Below, one piece after another: positions 16,941 to 25,580 of a stretch of DNA of 64,000 nucleotides. Position 1 is the first letter of the stretch. Every line of letters begins with the position of its first letter. The stretch is from Pseudomonadales bacterium (GTDB lineage Bacteria > Pseudomonadota > Gammaproteobacteria > Pseudomonadales > IMCC2047): NCBI GenBank assembly GCA_024234615.1, contig JACKNY010000002.1, positions 558,001 through 622,000 on the forward strand, read 5' to 3'. The translations under genes were made by a program, and so were the position numbers. Below the pieces are notes generated by a model, which searched no databases, had not been told where the DNA came from, and was given only the letters and a program-made list of their open reading frames with translations.

Positions 16941-17326
16941 TCCTTAACCTCTACGACTATCCCCGACTGAGTTGTTGCCTGGCTGGTGATCAGGTATACC
17001 AGATAATCAATTTCCTGTTCCGACAGCAAATTTTGCCAAGGTGGCATCGCGGTTCCAGGCAGACCCAGACTGATAACTTGTTTTAGATAGATGTCAGGTT
17101 TCCCAGCCAGTGCTTCCGGCAACAACGACGGCCCCAGGCCACCTTTTAAGCGCATACCATGGCAGGAACCACAGTCTTGTTTAAGCAAGTATTCAAGCTC
17201 CCGCTGACGCTCGGAGTTCAGCTGCAACGCATCTGCACTCGCAAGCCCAACGCTGAGTAAGAGGCTCATCAAAACCAGCCCTAACAGTCTGTAGGGGTTA
17301 AGCCAAGAAACAACAGGATTATACAT
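16937..17326 (-). CDS. nirC: NirC-like periplasmic cytochrome c
   Basis: 129 aa if started at ATG 17326; an inner ATG at 17269 (MSLLLSVGLASA) also gives a good signal peptide and has AGGG upstream. One heme site CGSCH (52-56) is followed by GMRLKGGLGPSLLPEAL and the axial Met region GTAMPPWQNLLSEQEIDYLVYLI. It is a small monoheme cytochrome like NirC, which donates electrons to NirS or NirF partners. It is the first gene of the nir operon, behind the box at 17361. With the box at -41.5 the transcript would begin at 17326 itself, so the inner start may be the real one. Confidence 0.82.
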   Translation of the reverse strand: MYNPVVSWLNPYRLLGLVLMSLLLSVGLASADALQLNSERQRELEYLLKQDCGSCHGMRLKGGLGPSLLPEALAGKPDIYLKQVISLGLPGTAMPPWQNLLSEQEIDYLVYLITSQATTQSGIVVEVKE

Positions 17327-17360
17327 GCCGTCATCATCAATCTTTTACGGAATGGCTTCC

Positions 17361-17374
17361 TTGATATGGGTCAA
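17361..17374. promoter_or_regulatory. FNR/DNR-like box upstream of the nir operon
   Basis: TTGATATGGGTCAA matches TTGAT-N4-ATCAA in 9 of 10 defined bases. It lies 35 bases before ATG 17326. The only gene pointing away from it is the nir operon. At -41.5 it predicts a start near 17326 with GATGAT at the -10 position. It probably gives low-oxygen/NO control of heme d1 synthesis. Confidence 0.72.
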
Positions 17375-17460
17375 GTCCCACCAATTTTCGTTATTTCCAT
17401 ATTGAAGCCGAATGTTCAAGGCGCAGGAAAACAATCAACTCACTATACTGGTATGAGTTC

Positions 17461-18096
17461 TTATTTTTCGCAAACTTCGGCTAACTCCGGGCTATCATCA
17501 CAAAATATGAATTTGGCGCCCAGCAGACTCGATGTCTCATCTTTTTCAACACCACACACTGCTTCCATATCAGCTTGGCCATCACAAAAAATAAGCCTAC
17601 TATTTTTAGGGGGCTTAACCTCTTCCGTCAATAGGTTACATACCTCAAGCAACTTTTCGTAACGCTCGCAGGCCTCTGTGTCGGCCGGTATGGTGTTGCC
17701 CGAACGCGCGAATCCCCCGCTACAGTCACTTTCGATGGTTTGAATCTCATCGCAACGCAAAAACCCCTGTGGCATTTTCTTATTACTTTGTTTGGTGTAC
17801 CAACTTGACCCCAAAGCTTGCGGCTCGCCACGGTGATAACGCACGATATGCTTGAGCTGGCCATCCTTATACCAGGCAACCTCTTTACCCTGTTTGATGC
17901 CCCTACGAAAATCGATCTGTAACCGTTTTTGGCCATTGGTATAATAATCAACCGCCATTCCGGAAAAGGGTTCACCGGATTCAGTGAGTAACCGTACTCC
18001 ATCAACCAGCTTTAGCTGATCCATTTTCACCTCAACGACCGCAAGCGCGTCCTGAGTAGTTAGAATGAGAAAGACGGATATAAGGATTGCTTTCAT
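17461..18096 (-). CDS. exported MORN/YwqK-type repeat protein of unknown function
   Basis: 211 aa. A signal peptide (MKAILISVFLILTTQDALA) is followed by three or four short MORN-like strands, such as GMAVDYYTNGQKRLQIDFRRGIKQGKEVAWYKDGQLKHIVRYHRG (given here as 18 plus flanking pieces of that region, about residues 45-90). The C-terminal half is Cys-rich with repeated IFCDxxxELxxVC-like units (FCDGQADMEAVC, FCDDSPELAEVC), probably disulfide-bonded in the periplasm. YwqK-type proteins are annotated as antitoxin-like but no toxin lies nearby. It ends 87 bases before the nir box. Function unknown. Confidence 0.6.
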   Translation of the reverse strand: MKAILISVFLILTTQDALAVVEVKMDQLKLVDGVRLLTESGEPFSGMAVDYYTNGQKRLQIDFRRGIKQGKEVAWYKDGQLKHIVRYHRGEPQALGSSWYTKQSNKKMPQGFLRCDEIQTIESDCSGGFARSGNTIPADTEACERYEKLLEVCNLLTEEVKPPKNSRLIFCDGQADMEAVCGVEKDETSSLLGAKFIFCDDSPELAEVCEK

Positions 18097-18149
18097 AAGG
18101 CTGTATCGATTCGACGTTAACTAAAGTATAGCCCAGCTGGAATCCCGAG

Positions 18150-18830
18150 CTACGCTTTTAATAGCTCAATTAGCCAGGTGGAAATATCCACGATTTCCTC
18201 TAAACAAACAGCATGCGGCATCGCATACTCATGCCATTGCACTTGATAACCCCAAGCCTTTAGCTGGTCACGCGTAGCAATTCCGAGGGCATGGGCGACC
18301 ACAGGGTCCTGCACGCCATGCCCCATAAAAATAGGAATTTCGGCATTCACTTGCGTTCTATGCTTGGCGACATAGTCCGCTAGCGGTAAATAGGTAGAAA
18401 GCGCCATAATCCCAGCCAGAGGTTTTGCGTAACAAGGAATTGCCGTAAGCGCCACCGCTCCGCCTTGGGAAAAACCAGCGATAACTATCCGTTCAGAGGC
18501 AATCCCACGCTTAATCTCATTTTCGATTAGCTGCTCAAGCTGATCGCAGGACTCCTGCAATTGCTGCGGGTTAATTTCGCGCACTTCGGCCATGGACAAA
18601 ATATCGTACCAGGAGCGCATTTCATAACCCATATTAATAGTCACAGGCCGAATTGGCGCATGGGGAAAGACAAATCTTATCGCTATATCATCAGGTAACC
18701 TTAGCTGCGGTACGATTCCTTCAAAATCGTGCCCATCCGCCCCCAAACCATGCAACCAGATCACCGCTGCATCTGGCGTTTTTGCTAACGGATTATGTTC
18801 AACTTCAATCGTTTCCAGCGCTAATGACAA
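18150..18830 (-). CDS. carboxylesterase/phospholipase family alpha/beta hydrolase
   Basis: 226 aa from a TTG at 18830. The open frame extends 20 codons further, but an AGGAG Shine-Dalgarno stands 7 bases before this TTG and the family begins here (ETIEVEHN...). Motifs: AVIWLHGLGADGHDF for the oxyanion loop, GFSQGG nucleophile Ser, Asp in GHGVQDPVV, His in YAMPHAVCLEE. It hydrolyses short carboxylic esters or lysophospholipids in the cytoplasm. Length fits the 215-230 aa family. It is convergent with nothing and has its own upstream region in the repeat area. Confidence 0.9.
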   Translation of the reverse strand: MSLALETIEVEHNPLAKTPDAAVIWLHGLGADGHDFEGIVPQLRLPDDIAIRFVFPHAPIRPVTINMGYEMRSWYDILSMAEVREINPQQLQESCDQLEQLIENEIKRGIASERIVIAGFSQGGAVALTAIPCYAKPLAGIMALSTYLPLADYVAKHRTQVNAEIPIFMGHGVQDPVVAHALGIATRDQLKAWGYQVQWHEYAMPHAVCLEEIVDISTWLIELLKA

Positions 18831-18932
18831 TTTGCTTCTCCTGGTTAATGGCCCCGATGAATTCTGCCAGTAATCACCCAAATCGGGCAAGTTTTGTCGC
18901 TATTAAAATTGAGTTTAAGCCTGATGACCAAT

Positions 18933-19097
18933 AAAAAAACAAAAAAAAGCCCGGGGGTTTATTCCAGGGCTTAAGGTTTCACAAGGGAGGGTAAACTGGG
19001 TATTACATAATTCGTAAATGGTAGACCCAGCTCAAATCACATAGTTCCGAAAAATTCAAAAAAATGAAAAATTTTTAATTTTTTTATTTCCCCCTCC
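18933..19097 (-). repeat. tandem repeat copy 1, sRNA-like unit with intrinsic terminator
   Basis: A 165-bp unit nearly identical to the copy 198 bases to the right. Read on the minus strand it holds an A/T-rich entry, a stem CTGGGT/ACCCAG (about 18996-19029), an unpaired C-rich stretch ACCCTCCCTTG, and a terminator stem AAGCCC/GGGCTT followed by eight T. This is the layout of a small RNA. A possible promoter TTGAGC-N17-AATTAT lies inside. No protein frame is supported. Confidence 0.6.
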
Positions 19098-19130
19098 CTT
19101 AGCTGGACATTAAGCTCAAAGATGAAGAAA

Positions 19131-19295
19131 AGAAAAACAAAAAAAAGCCCCGGGTTTATTCCAGGGCTTAAGGTTTCACAAGGGAGGGTAAACTGGGTAT
19201 TACATAATTCGTAAATGATAGACCCAGCTCAAATCACATAGTTCCGAAATATTCAAAAAAAATGAAAAATTTTTAATTTTTTTATTTCCCCCTCC
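19131..19295 (-). repeat. tandem repeat copy 2, sRNA-like unit with intrinsic terminator
   Basis: Second copy of the unit at 18933, offset by 198 bases, with only a handful of differences and two compensating single-base indels. The stem, the C-rich stretch and the terminator are all kept (AAGCCC, loop GGAATAAACC, GGGGCTT then a T run). It begins directly after the stop of the C45 hydrolase gene, so it could also serve as that gene's terminator. Confidence 0.6.
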
Positions 19296-19296
19296 G

Positions 19297-20319
19297 TCAG
19301 AGCGAATAACGGGTAAATGATCCGTCGCTATTATTTCCCCGTTTTAAGTGCATCTGGCGACTTTTCAAGTCCATAATCAGCGTACAGACGGTACCGCAAT
19401 TTCCGAGCAGCTCATGCGCATGGTAATGGGAACATATCGAAGCTTCTGCAGCCGATTGGTCTGTTAATAACCCTTTCATCTCCTCCAGATCATGTTCGAT
19501 CAAACCTACCGCCATTGCTTCTGCTCGCTGATATCTTGTCAATGAACTTTCCAACTGCAAACCTCCCGCGGCAACCTGCCCGCCAAGATAGTGGTTAGTA
19601 TGCAGTTGCACTGCTACGCGAGGTAGTTCAAATTGTTCATCACCCGCAAACTCAATATCTAATGATTCACCATTTTCAAAACCAAGTATAATATTACTGG
19701 CACGCCCGGCCCCAGCCCGCTCAATCCAAGTACGCGCTTCGCGTAGATCGCCACTATCCAAAATCGAGCGCAACAGTATATGAATTGGCACTCCTCGGGT
19801 TGGCTTAGCACAGGACAGTATATTTAAACAAACACCTAAGCCTTCGGAATTCATTCCGATCTTACCGATGATTCCCGGTTCGGTTAGCATTCTGATGATT
19901 GGCCCGGTCTTGGGCTTCAGCTTCACCAGCCTAACTAGATTTTCCATTTTCTGCGACCAATCCCAATTTTGTCCGAGTAGACCTGTTCGCTGAAAAAATA
20001 CTGCCGTGCACTCCAACGCCAAAGAGTTAAGAATTTCACTACGGGCATTGAGCGCGTAGATCCAAGAAGGATTTATTTGAGCTGCCGCCGCCAGCGCTTC
20101 AATCTCCGTCGTATATTCTGGTTTAAACCCGCCAATCACACGCTGAAAGTGTTTCGCCATCGCAAAAATATCCTGCTGTTTACGACCAAACAGTCGGGCA
20201 TAAAATTCGATAGTGTCCTCTATCTGGCTGGCGAGCTGATGTCCATGTTGATAGCCCAAATCATCGGCACTGCCGAAAATTTCTAGTTCCGGAAAAGTAT
20301 TTAAAGGGATTGCATTCAT
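19297..20319 (-). CDS. C45-type autoproteolytic acyltransferase/hydrolase (Ntn family)
   Basis: 340 aa from ATG 20319. A longer frame begins at 20394, but it would overlap the upstream gene by 70 bases; 20319 lies 5 bases after that gene's stop. Motifs: GYQHGHQLASQI near 25, then LECTAVFF with nucleophile C104 exposed by self-cleavage, GQNWDW, and NSEGLGVCLN. The family includes isopenicillin-N acyltransferase and cleaves or forms amide bonds; the substrate here is unknown. No signal peptide from this start. It is co-transcribed with the SirB2-like gene. Confidence 0.8.
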   Translation of the reverse strand: MNAIPLNTFPELEIFGSADDLGYQHGHQLASQIEDTIEFYARLFGRKQQDIFAMAKHFQRVIGGFKPEYTTEIEALAAAAQINPSWIYALNARSEILNSLALECTAVFFQRTGLLGQNWDWSQKMENLVRLVKLKPKTGPIIRMLTEPGIIGKIGMNSEGLGVCLNILSCAKPTRGVPIHILLRSILDSGDLREARTWIERAGAGRASNIILGFENGESLDIEFAGDEQFELPRVAVQLHTNHYLGGQVAAGGLQLESSLTRYQRAEAMAVGLIEHDLEEMKGLLTDQSAAEASICSHYHAHELLGNCGTVCTLIMDLKSRQMHLKRGNNSDGSFTRYSL

Positions 20320-20324
20320 AACCG

Positions 20325-20702
20325 TTAAAACGGAATCGGTGTTTTCGACAAGGCTACCAGTACAATGTAACCAAAGGACAGTAGCGCGGCGCAAAAGGCT
20401 GCCACTCGTATCGACTTGGTTTTGCCATAACTCAGTGCCACCATACCGAACACAATATAAAGCAATAGCGCGACAAATTTCGCGGTTAGCCAGGAATGCA
20501 CAAAGGGATACTGGTGGATTTTGATTGCCATTGCGACAGCACTGCTCAACAACACTGTATCTATAATATGAGGCAGCACCCTAACCCAACGTTGATTTAA
20601 CAGCTTTGAACCCAACATCATCCAAACGCCACGCAACACAAAACCACAGATGGAAAGGCTGATCGCCATCAGATGTATATTTTTAATCAATTGGTAAGAC
20701 AT
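20325..20702 (-). CDS. SirB2 family inner-membrane protein
   Basis: 125 aa from ATG 20702 (MSYQLIKNIHLMAI); the 42 residues encoded upstream in frame are not family-like. Four membrane helices are seen: IHLMAISLSICGFVLRG, VLPHIIDTVLLSSAVAMA, WLTAKFVALLLYIVFGMVAL, RVAAFCAALLSFGYIVLVAL. The HxxMAxxSxxxFxxRG start and PHxxDTxLL motif are those of SirB2. Function is not established. It lies 5 bases before the C45 hydrolase. Confidence 0.82.
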   Translation of the reverse strand: MSYQLIKNIHLMAISLSICGFVLRGVWMMLGSKLLNQRWVRVLPHIIDTVLLSSAVAMAIKIHQYPFVHSWLTAKFVALLLYIVFGMVALSYGKTKSIRVAAFCAALLSFGYIVLVALSKTPIPF

Positions 20703-20831
20703 ATCCGACTCGTAAAAAATGAATGGGCTAATACTAACGCAAAAAAAACACAGGTAAATAGCGCAGGGAAATAGACTGTGGCAAAAGTTGAATTTCCAAA
20801 TTAAGATACCTCTTCTCGTCACCACCAAACT

Positions 20832-21191
20832 ATGCAGATGAATCGATCTAATTCCAGACTAGTCTACAGCACCGACCAGGGGCGACTTTGCCCTCAATGC
20901 GGGGCAGCCAAGCATGAGGGTAAATGTAAAGAACCATCCGCACCTTTGGGCGATGGCAAAATCCGTATTCAACGCCAAACCAAAGGTCGCAAGGGCAAAG
21001 GTGTCACCTGCATTACCGGTCTACCTCTTAACGAAGAACAACTGAAAGAACTCACCAGGCAATTGAAAAAGAAATGTGGCAGTGGTGGTACCGTCAAAAA
21101 CCACATCATCGAAATCCAAGGCGATTACAAAGAGCGCTTACAGGAAGAACTCAGCAAGTTAGGTTATCAAGCCGTGATAGCTGGAGGTTAG
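20832..21191 (+). CDS. yciH: SUI1/YciH family translation factor
   Basis: 119 aa. LVYSTDQGRLCPQCGAAKHEGKC forms a zinc-like CxxC...C knuckle, followed by the SUI1 core: GKIRIQRQTKGRKGKGVTCITGL, KKKCGSGGTVKNHIIEIQGD, LQEELSKLGYQAVIAGG. YciH is the bacterial relative of eIF1 and affects start-codon fidelity on the ribosome. Full length. It is divergent from the SirB2 gene; ATG 20832 and ATG 20838 are both possible starts. Confidence 0.92.
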   Translation: MQMNRSNSRLVYSTDQGRLCPQCGAAKHEGKCKEPSAPLGDGKIRIQRQTKGRKGKGVTCITGLPLNEEQLKELTRQLKKKCGSGGTVKNHIIEIQGDYKERLQEELSKLGYQAVIAGG

Positions 21192-21507
21192 TATTTAGCG
21201 TCCCGTATTCTTTATACAGACTTGCGCTCAAGTACTCCAGTTTATCAACTAAAACAACGACTAAAACAAGATACCCACCCTGTAGGTTTGCAATTGCTCC
21301 AGCACCCTTAAAAATGTCAGCAATTTATACAGCCCCACAACAAAACAAATAATATTTCTTTAATTTCAATGGGTTAAAAAATGGCGCGTTAATTGCTTTA
21401 ATTACTAACACTTTGATTGTCAAAGGATTTATTGTCTGAGAAAACCTTAGCTTTAAAACCTATAGGCAATAGTGAAATAGATTGGAATAGAGAGTTAGGT
21501 GTAGCCA
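21192..21507. other. intergenic region, no gene seen
   Basis: About 315 A/T-rich bases between yciH and the next gene. It contains a short perfect stem CTTTGA-TTG-TCAAAG (21411-21425) without a T run, and no supported frame or tRNA. Confidence 0.5.
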
Positions 21508-21804
21508 ATGGCAAATACAATGACACAAGCATCACTCCCTTCTGAAAGTAGTCCAACAGTGGCGGTGGCAATAACAGCGAATGCGAGAACCGGCGACCAG
21601 TCTTCACCGCCACCCCGCTCCAGAAGAACTTTCCATGCTAGTAATTATTGGTATTTTGAAACCCGAGAAGGCCGTTGTGTAGGTCCCTACCACAGTAAAC
21701 ATGCCGCTGACCTCGCTGCAAGTGAATATGTGGAATTTGCCAAAACTGCCAGCGAACGAATGCTGAACAAGCTGTTGGAGTATATTTCTAGTTCTTGCAT
21801 CTGA
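21508..21804 (+). CDS. small DUF6316-like protein
   Basis: 98 aa with ATG 21508 behind TTAGGTG. The first 40 residues are Ser/Thr/Pro-rich and disordered; the conserved part is NYWYFETREGRCVGPYHSKHAADLAASEYVEF, typical of the small gammaproteobacterial DUF6316 proteins. Cytoplasmic, function unknown. It stands alone, 180 bases before tex on the same strand. Confidence 0.65.
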   Translation: MANTMTQASLPSESSPTVAVAITANARTGDQSSPPPRSRRTFHASNYWYFETREGRCVGPYHSKHAADLAASEYVEFAKTASERMLNKLLEYISSSCI

Positions 21805-21985
21805 GCTCCCAGCAATCGTTCAGGCCTCCCCCTGAAAACCTGCACCGCACACACCAAAGATTGCTTTTCAATCACATGCGTCAGGCATTAATCGCGACCC
21901 TTAAAATAAGAAAAATACAAGTCTTTAACTGTGGCTGTTTTTTTTCCATAATGCCCGCCCCAAGTCCTTATAGATTATGTATTAA

Positions 21986-24322
21986 ATGAAAAATATCACC
22001 CAGCGTATCGCCAACGAACTTCAGGTTAAAGAACAACAAGTCCATGCCGCCATCTCACTGTTGGATGAAGGCTCTACCGTTCCCTTTATTTCCCGCTATC
22101 GCAAAGAAGTTACCGGCGGGTTGGATGACAGTCAGTTGCGGACTTTGGAAGAACGTTTGGGTTATCTGCGTGAACTTGAGAATCGGCGCGACACCATCCT
22201 GAAAAGTATCGAAGAGCAAGGAAAACTCACCCCTGAACTCAGCAAAGCCATTGTCGACGCGGATACCAAAACCCGCCTGGAAGATTTATACCTGCCCTAC
22301 AAACCCAAACGTCGTACCAAAGGCCAAATTGCAATCGAAGCTGGTATTGAACCGCTTGCGGACGCCCTTTTTAATAACCCTGAGCTAGACCCAAAAATTG
22401 AAGCGTTGGCTTATATCAACACCGACACAGCCTTTAAAGACTCTTTCAAAGATGAAAAAGGTGTGCTCGATGGCGCTAAATATATTTTGATGGAGCGCTT
22501 TGTCGAGCAGGCGGATTTATTGCAAGCGATACGTCAACGGCTCGCTGACGAAGGTTGTATTTACGCCAAAGTGTTCGAAGGCAAAGAAAACGAAGGTGCT
22601 AAGTTCCGCGATTATTTTGACCACAGCAGCACAATTAAAGACATCCCCTCGCACCGTGCTCTGGCGTTATTTCGCGGCGCCAAGGAAGGGATTTTGCAAT
22701 TGAAACTAGACTTGCCTCACGATGAAGAATTACTGCATCCCTGCGAAGTGCTGATTGCCGAGCATTCTGGTATTGAGAATAAAAACCGCGCTGCAGACCC
22801 ATGGCTGGCAGAAGTCGTGCGCTGGACCTGGCGTATTAAATTACAGCTTTCAATGGAAAATGACTTGTTTTCCGATGTCAGAAGCCGCGCCGAGGATGCC
22901 GCCATTGATGTCTTCGCGAAAAACCTTAAGGATTTATTATTAGCCGCACCTGCGGGGCAAAGAACCACTATCGGTCTCGACCCTGGCATTCGCACTGGCG
23001 TTAAAGTAGCAGTTGTGGACGGCACCGGTATGTATCTCGATTCAACCGCTATTTATCCCCATGCCCCGAAAAATCAATGGGATCAATCCATCGCAACATT
23101 AGCAACGCTGACGAAAAAGTATGACGCAAAACTAATCGCCATCGGTAACGGCACCGCCTCACGTGAGACCGACAAACTCTGTCAGGATTTAATCAAACGC
23201 CATCCCGAACTCGCTCTACAAAAAGTCATGGTCAACGAGGCTGGCGCGTCGGTATATTCCGCTTCTGAAACCGCCTCCAAGGAATTTCCTGATCTGGATG
23301 TAACGATACGTGGCGCGATCTCCATCGCCAGACGCTTACAGGATCCACTGGCAGAACTGGTAAAAATAGAGCCTAAATCCATCGGTGTTGGTCAGTACCA
23401 GCATGATGTCAGCCAATACCAACTCGCCAAAAACCTGGATTCTGTCATCGAGGATTGCGTGAACCACGTTGGTGTCGAAGTAAATTCTGCTTCCGCCGCT
23501 CTGCTCAGGCGCGTGGCCGGTCTCAGTCAAACTCTGGCCGATAATATCGTGGAATTCCGCAACATTAATGGCGTTTTCAAAAACCGTGAATCACTCAAAA
23601 AAGTTCCCCGTCTGGGCGAGAAATCCTTTGAACAGGCGGCAGGATTTTTACGCATTCGTAACGGCGACAATCCCCTTGATGCCTCCGCCGTCCACCCTGA
23701 ATCCTATACGGTGGTCACTAAAATGGCAGCCAGTTCAAAACAGGAAATCACTAAGCTAATTGGTAACAGTGAAGTCTTAAAACAACTGCAACCAAAGGAC
23801 TTTATCGATGACCGCTTTGGCCTGCCTACTGTCATCGACATTATCAAAGAACTCGACAAACCGGGCCGTGACCCTAGACCGGACTTCAAAACTGCCAACC
23901 TCAAAGAGGGTGTGGAAGCCATTTCCGACTTAAAACCAGAAATGATCCTGGAAGGCACCGTCACCAACGTCACCAATTTTGGCGCTTTTGTTGACATCGG
24001 CGTGCATCAAGATGGCCTAGTTCACATTTCCGCCCTGGCTAACCGTTTTGTCAAAGACCCGCGCGAAGTAGTGAAAGCGGGTGATATTGTTAAGGTTAAA
24101 GTGGTAGAAGTTGACCAGGCGCGTAAGCGTATTGCATTAACCATGCGTCTGGAGGATCAACCCGAAACTAAAAAACCAGTATCCGCTAGCGTTAAAAGAC
24201 CGACACAGGACAAATCAAATCAAAAATCACAACAAAAACCACAACGACACAAACAGCCCACGCCCCCAGTAAATAATGCGTTTGCGGCAGCATTTGCTAA
24301 GGCGCAGGAGAAGAATAGCTGA
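21986..24322 (+). CDS. tex: Tex family RNA-binding transcription accessory protein
   Basis: 778 aa, full length. The N-terminal helical domain begins ITQRIANELQVKEQQVHAAI and includes VPFISRYRKEVTGGLDD. It is followed by a YqgF/RNase H-like domain (TIGLDPGIRTGVKVAVVD, about 330), a helix-hairpin-helix region (VNHVGVEVNSASAALL, then NREXLKKVPRLG-like), and a C-terminal S1 RNA-binding domain (LEGTVTNVTNFGAFVDIGVHQDG). The tail is basic and low-complexity (KPVSASVKRP...). Tex binds RNA and affects transcription termination and toxin gene expression in other bacteria. Single-gene unit. Confidence 0.96.
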   Translation: MKNITQRIANELQVKEQQVHAAISLLDEGSTVPFISRYRKEVTGGLDDSQLRTLEERLGYLRELENRRDTILKSIEEQGKLTPELSKAIVDADTKTRLEDLYLPYKPKRRTKGQIAIEAGIEPLADALFNNPELDPKIEALAYINTDTAFKDSFKDEKGVLDGAKYILMERFVEQADLLQAIRQRLADEGCIYAKVFEGKENEGAKFRDYFDHSSTIKDIPSHRALALFRGAKEGILQLKLDLPHDEELLHPCEVLIAEHSGIENKNRAADPWLAEVVRWTWRIKLQLSMENDLFSDVRSRAEDAAIDVFAKNLKDLLLAAPAGQRTTIGLDPGIRTGVKVAVVDGTGMYLDSTAIYPHAPKNQWDQSIATLATLTKKYDAKLIAIGNGTASRETDKLCQDLIKRHPELALQKVMVNEAGASVYSASETASKEFPDLDVTIRGAISIARRLQDPLAELVKIEPKSIGVGQYQHDVSQYQLAKNLDSVIEDCVNHVGVEVNSASAALLRRVAGLSQTLADNIVEFRNINGVFKNRESLKKVPRLGEKSFEQAAGFLRIRNGDNPLDASAVHPESYTVVTKMAASSKQEITKLIGNSEVLKQLQPKDFIDDRFGLPTVIDIIKELDKPGRDPRPDFKTANLKEGVEAISDLKPEMILEGTVTNVTNFGAFVDIGVHQDGLVHISALANRFVKDPREVVKAGDIVKVKVVEVDQARKRIALTMRLEDQPETKKPVSASVKRPTQDKSNQKSQQKPQRHKQPTPPVNNAFAAAFAKAQEKNS

Positions 24323-24483
24323 TTCGGTATAAGGCCGGAAGTTCTACCTGAACCCTGTTTTTCACCGTGAATTCATTCACCTGAGCGCGTCCCAGACAAA
24401 GCAACGGATAGGCTATTATGTTGCACAACAGACTATGCGCATTAAAAGACACATAACCTAAACAGCAGCGGCGAAACAAATTA

Positions 24484-24834
24484 TTAGGTGACGACCTGTG
24501 CCGACACACAAAGTATCAAGGTATAAACGGCGCCGACAACGAATAAAATCCCAAAAATGAGCTTATTCTGCTGAGCAAGCCAGAGGGGTAGATAAATATC
24601 AAAGTTGTCTCTGCGATTTTTCGTGTAGCGCGCTGCCACTTTGGTGAGCGGGCAGCGCATATTGTTGAAAACTAGCACTGTGACCTCAAGCATAACAATA
24701 CCTATGAGAACCGCTGATATCGCTAAATCCCCCTTATACGTATAGATAGGGATCGCAAAGATACAGGTCGCAAATACAAACCAAACCACCGTATGAATCA
24801 GCCTAATTAGGTGCAGCTTGGATTCCGGTTGCAT
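24484..24834 (-). CDS. small integral membrane protein, unknown
   Basis: 116 aa with three membrane helices: LIHTVVWFVFATCIFAIPIYTY, LAISAVLIGIVMLEVTVLVF and LIFGILFVVGAVYTLILCV. Between helices 2 and 3 is a conserved-looking loop NNMRCPLTKVAARYTKNRRDN, where the CPLT motif resembles DUF2784-like proteins. Function unknown. Its own promoter region lies in the gap after the VOC gene. Confidence 0.6.
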   Translation of the reverse strand: MQPESKLHLIRLIHTVVWFVFATCIFAIPIYTYKGDLAISAVLIGIVMLEVTVLVFNNMRCPLTKVAARYTKNRRDNFDIYLPLWLAQQNKLIFGILFVVGAVYTLILCVSAQVVT

Positions 24835-24947
24835 TGACGCCCCGCGCTATGTTCCTAACACGTTATCTGACAGTATGCTTAGAAGCCTGCCACCTCCTAT
24901 TATTTAGATCCTGGCAGGTCAGTGAATTAAACTGAATTCCCCTTAAA

Positions 24948-25343
24948 TCAACCCATCCTATGCATCACGCAAAGCTTGTTGCCGGAGGGGTCGCGTAAAT
25001 AGCCGAGATATAGGTCACCGATTGGGCTCTCACGTACCCCAGGAGGGTCTTCACATGCTACACCGCCATTGGCGAGACCTGCCGCGTGCCACGCATCCGC
25101 CGCAGCTGAACTTGTTGCCGAAAAACCAATAGTGCTGCCATTACCATGACAGGCTGGCTCGCCATTTATTGGTTTAGTGATCGCAAAGAGGCCACTGTCG
25201 GTGAAGTAAAAACAACGACCTTTTTCATCGATTACACCTGGCGCGTAGCCCAAGGCACCCAAAACCGCATCGTAAAAAACCTTTGATTCTTGAACGTCGT
25301 TTGCACCAACCATAATATGACTGAACACTTTTGCTCTCCCCAC
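24948..25343 (-). CDS. VOC family (glyoxalase/dioxygenase-like) protein
   Basis: 131 aa, one two-module vicinal-oxygen-chelate domain: FSHIMVGANDVQESKVFYDAVLGALGY, then TIGFSATSSAAADAWHAAGLANGG and YLGYLRDPSGNKLCVMHR. Metal-ligand positions His (SHIM) and Glu/His near the end are plausible; the final LC-VMH has no clear Glu. Substrate unknown; such proteins include glyoxalases, fosfomycin-type resistance proteins and lyases. Single-gene unit. Confidence 0.82.
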   Translation of the reverse strand: MGRAKVFSHIMVGANDVQESKVFYDAVLGALGYAPGVIDEKGRCFYFTDSGLFAITKPINGEPACHGNGSTIGFSATSSAAADAWHAAGLANGGVACEDPPGVRESPIGDLYLGYLRDPSGNKLCVMHRMG

Positions 25344-25503
25344 TAACAGTTAAAAAATTCACGAGATCGTTGGTACTATCTCAAGAATATTGAAAAACCG
25401 CCATTATTTTTTTGAGAGCAAGCCACACAGGCAAAATGCAGACCCACAAAAATATCTTAGAGTCCGGATGATTATCTTGCTGAAGAGTTGACTCCATAGC
25501 GAA

Positions 25504-25527
25504 GAGGGGAACCTGACAGCTCCCCTC
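25504..25527 (-). terminator. stem-loop after the TonB receptor gene
   Basis: GAGGGGA (25504-25510) pairs with TCCCCTC (25521-25527) across a 10-base loop, 54 bases past the receptor stop. There is no clear T run, so termination by this stem is only likely. Confidence 0.5.
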
Positions 25528-25580
25528 GCCGTATTGCGCTGACCTCAGACCAGAGGAATTAGGAAAGAATTTAGAGAAAG

